5,061 nucleotides of DNA from an uncultured bacterium (lineage in GTDB: Bacteria; Planctomycetota; Phycisphaerae; Phycisphaerales; SM1A02): assembly GCA_903938205.1 (NCBI GenBank), contig CAJACJ010000382.1, forward strand, positions 1 to 5,061. Direction: 5' to 3'. The notes under the pieces were generated by a model, which saw nothing but the letters and a program-made list of their open reading frames with translations, did no database searches and was not told where the DNA came from. Below, piece by piece: positions 1-5,061 of this stretch; position 1 is the first letter of the stretch, and each line of letters starts with the position of its first letter. A program made the translations under genes and the position numbers.

Positions 1-762
1 CAGCCGCTACATGGCGATGGCGGAATGTTCACGCCTACAGATGTCGCCGGCGCGCGCCGACCCAACTCCATTCACGCTCCGCGCTCGCGCATGTTGGTGG
101 TGGAGAACACGCATAACCGTGGCGGCGGAACATTCTGGAGCGTTGACGCGTTCAAATCCGTCAGCGCGCAAGCCCGCGCCGACGGATTGATTGTGCATGT
201 GGACGGCGCACGCTTGTGGAACGCGTGCGTGGCTGGCAAGTACCAACCTCTCGACTTCACGCAACACGCCGACACCATCAGCGTGTGCTTCTCAAAAGGA
301 CTTGGTTGCCCCGCTGGAAGCGCACTATGTGGCCCAACAAAAACAATTGAACGCGCTCGTCGCTTGCGCAAAATGTTTGGCGGCGGCATGCGTCAAAGCG
401 GCCTGCTTGCGGGCGCCGCGCTGTACGCGCTGGACAACAACATTGCGCGCCTTGCGCAAGACCACACGCACGCGCGCCAACTTGCCCAAGGCGTCAGCAC
501 CATCGCCGGCCTTCGTCCACATGCGCAACCAAACGCAATTCCATCCAACATGGTGTTCATTCATATTGATCCCGCGCTGGCAACCGCCGCTCAATTTGCC
601 GCGGCCTTGGAGCAACGCGGCGTCCGCACCCTGCCGCTTGATCCCACCCGCCTGCGCGCCGTCACGCACCTTGATGTCACGCCCGCGCACATTGCCCACG
701 CCATTGAGCAGTTTGGGCAAGTGGCCGCAAATTTTGCCGCGAATTCGGCACTTAAAAAATAG
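1..762 (+). CDS. ltaE: Low-specificity L-threonine aldolase, 5'-truncated by window edge
   Basis: This is the C-terminal 253 residues of a PLP-dependent fold-type I aldolase that cleaves L-threonine or L-allo-threonine to glycine and acetaldehyde in the cytosol. The reading frame is open from base 1, so the methionine at base 25 is internal and the true start lies upstream; about 90 residues are missing compared with the usual 330-350. Family hallmarks appear in order (fragment numbering): GDGGMFTP near 5-12, ENTHN followed by a glycine run near 36-43, HVDGARLWNA near 66-75 with the cofactor-contacting Asp68 and Arg71, CFSKGLGCPAGS with Lys98 as the expected Schiff-base lysine, then RRLRKMFGGGMRQSG. 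The Asp-to-Lys spacing of 30 matches known threonine aldolases closely. The C terminus ends normally at TAG. The histidine that stacks on PLP lies in the missing part, so activity cannot be fully judged. A related beta-eliminating lyase is the only realistic alternative. The gene is rich in GCG/GCC alanine codons. Confidence 0.93.
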   Translation, partial: QPLHGDGGMFTPTDVAGARRPNSIHAPRSRMLVVENTHNRGGGTFWSVDAFKSVSAQARADGLIVHVDGARLWNACVAGKYQPLDFTQHADTISVCFSKGLGCPAGSALCGPTKTIERARRLRKMFGGGMRQSGLLAGAALYALDNNIARLAQDHTHARQLAQGVSTIAGLRPHAQPNAIPSNMVFIHIDPALATAAQFAAALEQRGVRTLPLDPTRLRAVTHLDVTPAHIAHAIEQFGQVAANFAANSALKK

Positions 763-763
763 C

Positions 764-800
764 GTCCTCAAGTCCTCAAGTCCTCAAGCCCTCAAGCCCT
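764..800 (+). repeat. 8-bp tandem repeat (GYCCTCAA, about 4.6 copies)
   Basis: Directly after the aldolase stop codon there are three exact copies of GTCCTCAA (764-771, 772-779, 780-787), one copy of GCCCTCAA (788-795) and a partial GCCCT (796-800). The T-to-C change is shared by the last two units, so the array seems to have grown by slippage after a point change. It begins two bases after the stop and is non-coding. No function is evident. It may be a variable-number locus, or it may have replaced a terminator, since no clear terminator hairpin is seen here. Confidence 0.85.
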
Positions 801-865
801 ATTTGCTCGCATAATTGCTTCAAGGGCAGGCAGTTATCGGCAACAATAACAGGTTAATTCTGAAA

Positions 866-871
866 TATAAT
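866..871 (+). promoter_or_regulatory. Candidate promoter -10 box (TATAAT)
   Basis: A perfect sigma-70-type TATAAT sits in the only AT-rich stretch of the intergenic region (about 851-885), 65 bases before the ATG of the large secreted-protein gene. No convincing -35 hexamer is found 16-18 bases upstream (the sequence there is ACAATA-like), and there is no extended -10 TG. Transcription from it would begin around 877-880, giving a leader of roughly 58 nt. The assignment rests on the -10 match and the AT-rich context only. Confidence 0.4.
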
Positions 872-894
872 TTGTAATTATCGATCCGTAGGGT

Positions 895-908
895 AACTTT
901 GCAAAGTT
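895..908. promoter_or_regulatory. Perfect 14-bp palindrome, possible operator
   Basis: AACTTTGCAAAGTT is identical to its own reverse complement over all 14 bases. It lies about 24 bases downstream of the candidate -10 box and 28 bases before the ATG of the secreted-protein gene, so it would sit in the early transcribed leader. The position and symmetry suit binding of a dimeric regulator. With no central loop it is less suited to forming an RNA hairpin. No named regulator motif is recognised. Confidence 0.35.
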
Positions 909-924
909 CGACATTTTGTACCCC

Positions 925-928
925 GAGG
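925..928 (+). promoter_or_regulatory. Ribosome binding site of the large secreted-protein gene
   Basis: GAGG is followed by eight bases and then ATG at 937, a normal Shine-Dalgarno spacing. This fixes the start at 937 rather than at the in-frame TTG at 916, which would put the GAGG inside the coding region. Starting at 937 also places Met-Lys directly before the hydrophobic stretch of the signal peptide. Confidence 0.7.
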
Positions 929-936
929 CTCTCAAT

Positions 937-1011
937 ATGAAACTCACCACCATCTGCGCAACCGTGATGTCTGCAACTGTATGCGCGCTCACTTCTAACA
1001 TGCTTGCTGCT
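937..1011 (+). other. Signal peptide of the large exported protein
   Basis: Residues 1-25 have a short basic start (Met-Lys), a hydrophobic core rich in Leu, Val, Ala, Thr and Cys (about 3-23), and an Ala-Ala-Gly-Gly end that suits signal peptidase I cleavage near residues 24-28. No lipobox cysteine is seen at the expected place, so it is not read as a lipoprotein. The first RCC1 strand begins almost immediately after the likely cleavage site, so the propeller forms the very N terminus of the mature protein. Confidence 0.8.
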
Positions 1012-4000
1012 GGCGGCGCTTTAGCTTGGGGTTTCAACGGCTCCGGTCAGACCAATGTTCCAAATACTGCCAATTCCAACGTGACCGCTATCACCGGCGG
1101 TAACCAGCACACCCTTGCTATTAAAAACAGTGGCGTGCTTGCTTGGGGCTCCAACAACTACGGTCAGACTAACGTTCCAAATGTCGCCAGTTCCGGCGTT
1201 ACCAATATCGCGGCGGGTGAGTACCACTCTCTCGCTCTTAAAAGCGGTTCTGTGATTGCTTGGGGTTACAACGGCAACGGTCAATGCAACTTTCCTACTT
1301 CAACTCCAAACTCTAGTATTAGTGCTATAGCGGCGGGCTCTTTCCACAGCCTGATTGTTAGAAATGGTACTGTTTTTGCTTTCGGATCGAACGACTTCGG
1401 TCAATGCAGCCTTGCAGGAACTCAAACGGGATCTGGAGTTACTAGCGTCGCCGGCGGTTACGCCCACAGCGCCGCGCTTAAAGTTGGCAAGGTTCTTGCT
1501 TGGGGCGACAACAGTCGAGGTCAACTCAACATTCCAACTACGGCCACTACCGGCATAACCGCTATCGCCTGCGGCCTTGATTACATCATCGCTTTGAACA
1601 GCAGTGGCAATGTGATTGCTTGGGGTTACAACATCTACGGTGAATGTCTTGGAACCAATGCTGCTGGAGCAGCAATCACTACAGCTACAACTGGCACTGC
1701 TGTCAAAATCAATGGCGTCACGCTCACTGGCGTTACCGCCATCGCGGGCGGTTTCAATCACACTGTGGCTCTTACAAATACTGGCGCGGTTCTGGCTTGG
1801 GGTCGCAACTTGGAGGGTCAATGCACTATTCCCACCTCTGCCACAAGCGGCGTTACCGCTATCGGTACTGGTCAAGACCACACTGTGGCCGTGGATGCAA
1901 TCATTGATCCCTGCGACGTGGATGACAACGGAACACCCAACGCCGACGAACCTGGCGCGGCCACATCAACGTGGCTCTTTCCAAACATCACCAGCACATT
2001 TGAAAATCCAGCCAACTGGAGCGCTGGTATTCCTGGCTATAACACGACTGCCAAAATTACTGGCAATCCACAAATCACATTTGATTGCGACAACTCGGTG
2101 AAAACCCTGGAGCTTAGCACTGGTTCCAACAATTGGTATCCAGGCCTATCGCTCAATTTGAATAGCCACAGCCTTACAGTGCACGGTGGACGATTTGCGT
2201 TTGCGCCAGGCGCAGGTTCGTACATGCCGTACAGCGTGAATGTTTCGGGCGGCTATGTTTATAACGGCGCGCCCAACGACACACTGCCGTTGACCTTTGA
2301 TTCCGATCATGCGACATGGAATATCAACAGCACATCTGTTTATTCAAACCGCATTGAACTTGCAACTCTGAGTTCAAGTTCCATTAAACTGGATTTGTCT
2401 TCAAGCAATTTGTATACGCACAGCGTCACCACTTCGGGCGCAACTGGTGGAAGCCACCAAATTCAGTTGCTCAACAGCAGCATTGTTAATTTCAATGAAA
2501 TTGACCCGCTTGTGATTGGCTCTGACATGTGGATTTCGCTCAAGGGCATGATGGATGGGGATTACGACTATTCCTCCAACACAATTGGAAGTTGGAGTGC
2601 ATACGGAACTGTATTTCAAAAGAGTTCCTTGCTCGATGCGTGGGGCAATCTTTCATTTCAGGGCAGCCTCACACTTGCTGGCCAAATCGATCTGCATACT
2701 TTTTCCAGCGCATATAACGGTCGTTCGAAAATTACAGTTCAGGGCGGATATTTCGAATATGGCGCAAATACAAGCGCTAGCGCCTTCGCTTTGATGAATG
2801 TGTTTGCAAACAATTTGAACGCACCGACCTGCGCTTTTGAAGATTGCGATACCGGCATTATCCAGTTGCAACTCAATGCTGGTGGTCTTGCAAGCGTTGG
2901 CGGTCCGCTCTTTATTTATAGCACGGACAACTCCATCCCCGCGGAAGGCAACGTCTATACATTGATCTCGTTGGATCCAACATACGAAGGCGCTTTCGAT
3001 CCCAACAACAACAAGTTCTCTACCGTTCGTTGGGCGGGCCAAAACGGTGAAGGCTTGCAAAATGGCTTGACCTTCGAGCAAATTCTTTCTTCAAACAAAC
3101 TGCAATTGCAATGTGTGCGTGCGCCAATTGTGGAGCCCGCCCCTACCAACACAACAAATCTCGCCAGCGTTCCATTTGCATCCGCCAACGCCGACTTCAC
3201 CAATGATGGACGCGACGACGTGGTGAACCTGATTGTTGGCTCAAGCAATTCCGTGCAAATCATGAAGGACATGGGCGACGGAACATTCGCGCAACTGCGC
3301 ACGTTTGCTCTGCCTACTGGCGCCACGCCCAATGCCATTGCGGCGGGCAACGTGGTCGGCGACAACGCGCCTGAAATCGCCGTCACATCAATTCAAAGTG
3401 GCGCGGGCTTTCTCACGCTGTACAACGCAATTGGTGGAGTGATTTGGACACGCGCTCTTGAATCTGGCGAGCTTCCAACCTGCGTGTGCATGTTGGCGCC
3501 AAATCCCACCTCTGGTGGCTTGGGCACGGTCGCTGTGGGCTTAGAAAAAATAGTTCAAGCCAACTTCACTGTTGCGCTGGTCAATTCAACAGGCGCTATA
3601 AAAACAATTGCGGGCGACAATTCAACTTCGCGAAGCACTTCCGTCAACAGCGTGCCGCGCACGGTTCACAGTAGCGATATTGATGATGATGATCTGACCG
3701 ATGTCACCGCCGCTGGCAGCACCAGTGCGGAAAGTATAATCAGCGCGCCTGTGGGTTTCATTCAAGTTGTAAAAATGTCCGCCAACGGTCCGCTCGCCAA
3801 TCCGCCGCAATTTCTCAACTATGTTCCAGTGTCCATCACAACCGGCGATATTGATGGCGACGGAGTAAAAGATATTTTTGCCTCGTGCAATGCCATTCCA
3901 TCTTCTATTCCCGCTTCAACACGCCCCGTCGCATGTTTCTTACGCGGCTCCGTCTCTGCCGCAAGTGGCATGTACACCATGTCGTCACCAACAGGAATTT

Positions 4001-4446
4001 CCGTTGGCCGACCTGTGCAAGGCAAAGCCATCGCGTTGGTCAAGCGCAACGGTGGATTCAGCCTTGCCGTGGCTTCCACGGACGGCACGAACGATTCCGT
4101 CGATGTGATTGAACTCAACGCATTCACCAACGGCAGTCTTTCTATTGGCAATCAAACACAAATCTCAACTGGCGGCAACGTGATTGGCTTGCGCACATTG
4201 AATGATCAAGGAACTCAAAAGTTCGCGACTGTGCGCAATGTGACGGGGCTGATCGCCGGTGCGGTGATTGAATCCACTGGCTATGTCGAGCGCTTGTACG
4301 GCGACTTTGATGGCAGCGGAACAATCGACACGGGCGACATCTCATTCATGCTGCTCTCATTTGGTGAACCTGGATTCACCGACCTTGACGGTTCAGGTGT
4401 GACGGACACCGGCGACGTGTCAGTGCTTTTATTGCTCTTCTCCTGA
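937..4446 (+). CDS. Large exported RCC1-repeat / beta-rich / FG-GAP-like protein with dockerin-like C terminus
   Basis: This encodes 1169 residues from the ATG at 937 to TGA. Modules in order: signal peptide (about 1-25); seven RCC1-like repeats (about 28-319), expected to form one seven-bladed beta-propeller; an Asp/Asn calcium-loop linker beginning at Cys326; a long Ser/Thr/Asn/Gly-rich, beta-strand-rich region (about 340-735) opening with an ENPANWSAGIPG motif (about 356-367); an FG-GAP/VCBS-like region (about 745-1118) with loops at 753-761, 914-922 and 970-979; and two dockerin-like loops at 1123-1136 and 1149-1162. There are no internal membrane helices and no recognised catalytic motif. 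It is therefore predicted to be exported and to act on the cell surface or outside the cell in binding or adhesion rather than catalysis; that role is inference. The C-terminal loops resemble those ending many planctomycetal secreted proteins, where they may act in anchoring or assembly. The gene has its own leader with RBS and palindrome. The domain reading is firm for RCC1 and the C-terminal loops, moderate for FG-GAP, and weak for the middle. Confidence 0.9.
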   Translation: MKLTTICATVMSATVCALTSNMLAAGGALAWGFNGSGQTNVPNTANSNVTAITGGNQHTLAIKNSGVLAWGSNNYGQTNVPNVASSGVTNIAAGEYHSLALKSGSVIAWGYNGNGQCNFPTSTPNSSISAIAAGSFHSLIVRNGTVFAFGSNDFGQCSLAGTQTGSGVTSVAGGYAHSAALKVGKVLAWGDNSRGQLNIPTTATTGITAIACGLDYIIALNSSGNVIAWGYNIYGECLGTNAAGAAITTATTGTAVKINGVTLTGVTAIAGGFNHTVALTNTGAVLAWGRNLEGQCTIPTSATSGVTAIGTGQDHTVAVDAIIDPCDVDDNGTPNADEPGAATSTWLFPNITSTFENPANWSAGIPGYNTTAKITGNPQITFDCDNSVKTLELSTGSNNWYPGLSLNLNSHSLTVHGGRFAFAPGAGSYMPYSVNVSGGYVYNGAPNDTLPLTFDSDHATWNINSTSVYSNRIELATLSSSSIKLDLSSSNLYTHSVTTSGATGGSHQIQLLNSSIVNFNEIDPLVIGSDMWISLKGMMDGDYDYSSNTIGSWSAYGTVFQKSSLLDAWGNLSFQGSLTLAGQIDLHTFSSAYNGRSKITVQGGYFEYGANTSASAFALMNVFANNLNAPTCAFEDCDTGIIQLQLNAGGLASVGGPLFIYSTDNSIPAEGNVYTLISLDPTYEGAFDPNNNKFSTVRWAGQNGEGLQNGLTFEQILSSNKLQLQCVRAPIVEPAPTNTTNLASVPFASANADFTNDGRDDVVNLIVGSSNSVQIMKDMGDGTFAQLRTFALPTGATPNAIAAGNVVGDNAPEIAVTSIQSGAGFLTLYNAIGGVIWTRALESGELPTCVCMLAPNPTSGGLGTVAVGLEKIVQANFTVALVNSTGAIKTIAGDNSTSRSTSVNSVPRTVHSSDIDDDDLTDVTAAGSTSAESIISAPVGFIQVVKMSANGPLANPPQFLNYVPVSITTGDIDGDGVKDIFASCNAIPSSIPASTRPVACFLRGSVSAASGMYTMSSPTGISVGRPVQGKAIALVKRNGGFSLAVASTDGTNDSVDVIELNAFTNGSLSIGNQTQISTGGNVIGLRTLNDQGTQKFATVRNVTGLIAGAVIESTGYVERLYGDFDGSGTIDTGDISFMLLSFGEPGFTDLDGSGVTDTGDVSVLLLLFS
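1018..1893 (+). repeat. Seven RCC1-like repeats (predicted beta-propeller)
   Basis: Seven copies of an A-[WF]-G-x-N-x-x-G-[QE] motif occur, with the aromatic residue at 31, 70, 109, 149, 189, 229 and 288. Spacing is 39, 39, 40, 40, 40 and 59 residues. Each unit continues with a Pro-containing turn, a GVTAIAAG-like strand and usually an H-[ST]-x-A-[LIV] strand. The units are shorter than the roughly 50-60 residue repeats of eukaryotic RCC1 but match a compact bacterial form. Repeat 4 has Phe in place of Trp. Repeat 5 has YIIAL where the others have a His-Ser/Thr strand. Repeat 6 carries about 19 extra residues (Ala/Thr-rich, ending in INGVTL). Seven units are the right number to close one propeller, which usually serves in protein or ligand binding. 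Confidence 0.88.
1912..1953 (+). other. TSP3-like calcium-loop linker
   Basis: Residues 326-339 read CDVDDNGTPNADEP, an Asp/Asn-rich loop with the D-x-D-x-x-G spacing of thrombospondin type 3 or EF-hand-like calcium sites. It resembles the 'DCNGNGVPDECE' linkers common in planctomycetal secreted proteins. It joins the end of the RCC1 repeats to the beta-rich region and probably acts as a calcium-stiffened hinge. Only one copy is present. Confidence 0.5.
1954..3141 (+). other. Beta-rich central region of unassigned family
   Basis: Residues about 340-735 begin with Trp346 and the ENPANWSAGIPG motif (Trp361), which commonly opens beta-helical passenger-like regions of secreted bacterial proteins. 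They continue with many short alternating strands rich in Ser, Asn, Thr and Gly (for example SLNLNSHSLTVHGGRFAF). The end is marked by GNVYTLISLD, then NGLTFEQI and LQLQC, a closing pattern also seen in such beta-helix proteins. A Cys pair near residue 630 could form a disulfide. No catalytic signature or known carbohydrate-binding motif is recognised. A right-handed beta-helix is the likeliest fold; a string of beta-sandwiches is the alternative. Confidence 0.45.
3169..4290 (+). other. FG-GAP/VCBS-like repeat region
   Basis: Residues about 745-1118 contain calcium-loop motifs of the type found in FG-GAP/VCBS repeats: DFTNDGRDD (753-761) followed by GDGTF (780-784), a degenerate GNVVGDNAPE (804-813), DIDDDDLTD (914-922) and GDIDGDGVKD (970-979). 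Each is followed by hydrophobic strands such as VVNLIVG or IFAS. This pattern is typical of integrin-alpha-like propellers in secreted bacterial proteins. Spacing between loops is irregular (about 50 to 110 residues), so some blades have lost their calcium loop. If it folds as a propeller, the protein carries two propellers. Confidence 0.6.
4300..4443 (+). repeat. Two tandem dockerin-like calcium loops at the C terminus
   Basis: Residues 1123-1136 (DFDGSGTIDTGDIS) and 1149-1162 (DLDGSGVTDTGDVS) are near-identical loops 26 residues apart. Each is followed by a leucine-rich segment (FMLLSFG and VLLLLFS), and the protein ends seven residues after the second loop. The spacing and D-x-D-G-x-G-x-x-D-x-x-D pattern match the duplicated calcium loop-helix of type I dockerins. 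The Lys/Arg recognition residues typical of clostridial cellulosomal dockerins are not seen. Similar tails are frequent on planctomycetal exported proteins, but their partner is not known to me. Confidence 0.8.
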
Positions 4447-4496
4447 GCTCGGACAACCTCATTCGCGCTCATTCATCTGCGGCTACATTTGCGTTC

Positions 4497-5061
4497 ATGT
4501 TGACCGATCCACGCATTCGTCGTCTGGCTGATCTTCTTATCAATCACTCCGTCAAACTCGCCGCGGGTGAGCACGTTCTCATTGAAACATTCGATTGCCC
4601 CGACGAGATCGCCGTCGCCCTGTGCGAAGCGGCGAAAGTTGCCAAAGGGCACGCGCATGTTTCCGTGCGCCGCAATCAAATCATGCGCGCTTTGAATCAA
4701 GGCGCTGACGATGCGTTGCGCGTGTGGGGCGAATACGACCTTGAGCGCATGCGGAAAATGCAGTGCTACATTGGCGTGCGCGGCGCGGACAACGCCAGCG
4801 AAATGCGCGGCATTGGCGACGCGCAAATGAAATCGCTTGTCCGCCTGTACGCCAAGCCCGTTCATTTTGAGCAACGCGTGAATCACACGCGTTGGTGCGT
4901 TCTGCGCTGGCCAACTCCAAGCATGGCGCAACTTGCGCAAAGCAGCACGCAAGACTTTGAGGACTTTTATTTCCGCGTGTGCACGCTGGATTACGCGGCC
5001 ATGGACCGCGCCGCCAAGCCACTTGTGGAGCGCATGAAGCGCACTGACAAGGTGCACATCA
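4497..5061 (+). CDS. M29-family metallo-aminopeptidase, 3'-truncated by window edge
   Basis: The frame is open from the ATG at 4497 to the last base, giving 188 residues of a protein family usually 370-410 long. M29 enzymes (AmpS/AmpT type) are cytosolic, metal-dependent aminopeptidases that remove N-terminal residues from peptides. The start MLTDPRIRRLADLLINHSVK followed by a GEHVLIE strand is typical of the N-terminal domain. NHTRWCVLRWPTPSMAQLA (about 141-159) and FEDFYFRVCTLDY (about 167-179) match the conserved stretch before the catalytic domain. The Glu, His and Asp metal ligands lie in the missing C-terminal half, so activity cannot be checked. The gene follows the secreted-protein gene by 50 nt. 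No good Shine-Dalgarno sequence precedes the ATG, which is not unusual in planctomycetes. No upstream in-frame ATG or GTG exists nearby, so this start is preferred. Co-transcription with the preceding gene is possible, but no functional link is apparent. Confidence 0.88.
   Translation, partial: MLTDPRIRRLADLLINHSVKLAAGEHVLIETFDCPDEIAVALCEAAKVAKGHAHVSVRRNQIMRALNQGADDALRVWGEYDLERMRKMQCYIGVRGADNASEMRGIGDAQMKSLVRLYAKPVHFEQRVNHTRWCVLRWPTPSMAQLAQSSTQDFEDFYFRVCTLDYAAMDRAAKPLVERMKRTDKVHI

Noticed and set aside
191..814. Second + strand open frame overlapping the aldolase gene
   Set aside because: It lies out of frame with a strongly recognisable threonine aldolase and its product is low-complexity with no family motif.
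796..827. Possible terminator hairpin after the aldolase gene (GCCCT with AGGGC)
   Set aside because: The stem is only five base pairs with a 22-base loop and no T-run, too weak to call a terminator.
916..936. Alternative TTG start for the large secreted protein
   Set aside because: It would place the GAGG ribosome site inside the coding region and add polar residues before the signal peptide; ATG at 937 fits both signals better.
1018..1893. Regular roughly 120-base periodicity that could be mistaken for a DNA repeat array or CRISPR
   Set aside because: The period is a multiple of three, the frame stays open, and the units translate to diverged RCC1-like repeats; it is a protein repeat.
4458..4474. 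Direct repeat of CTCATTC in the gap before the aminopeptidase gene
   Set aside because: Two seven-base copies ten bases apart are easily expected by chance, and no promoter or operator context supports a role.
4473..5057. Long antisense open frame (194 codons) over the aminopeptidase gene
   Set aside because: The + strand frame encodes clearly recognisable M29 sequence; the antisense frame has an Arg/His/Ala-rich composition typical of a shadow frame and no recognisable domain.

Overview
The window is a stretch of bacterial chromosome with three genes, all on the + strand. Two are ordinary metabolic genes cut by the window edges. Between them lies one very large gene for a secreted, multidomain, repeat-rich protein. 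The source is most likely a planctomycete, and the style fits a Phycisphaerae-type lineage. The reasons are the giant secreted protein combining RCC1-like repeats, a beta-strand-rich 'NPANW' region and FG-GAP/VCBS-type calcium loops, and its ending in two 'D-DGSG-DTGD-LLL-F' dockerin-like loops. That ending is a common signature of planctomycetal exported proteins. This assignment is inference from protein style; no rRNA or other taxonomic marker is present.

Layout. Positions 1-762 hold the 3' part of a low-specificity L-threonine aldolase gene (PLP enzyme, ltaE type); its start lies upstream of the window. Positions 763-936 are a short intergenic region. It holds an 8-bp tandem repeat just after the aldolase stop, a consensus -10 box, a perfect 14-bp palindrome and a Shine-Dalgarno site. 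Positions 937-4446 encode the 1169-residue exported protein: signal peptide, seven RCC1-like repeats, a TSP3-like calcium-loop linker, a long beta-rich region of unassigned family, several FG-GAP/VCBS-like loops, and two tandem dockerin-like loops at the C terminus. Positions 4447-4496 are a 50-nt gap with no visible terminator or promoter. Positions 4497-5061 are the 5' half of an M29-family aminopeptidase gene that runs off the window.

The three genes show no obvious pathway link. The aldolase and aminopeptidase are cytosolic amino-acid/peptide metabolism genes. The large protein is a predicted surface or extracellular protein with its own upstream regulatory region, so it looks like an independent unit inserted in a housekeeping neighbourhood. 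No mobile element, CRISPR array, RNA gene, toxin-antitoxin pair or recognised defence system is visible. The large protein is the only candidate for new biology here, through its domain combination and its unassigned middle region.
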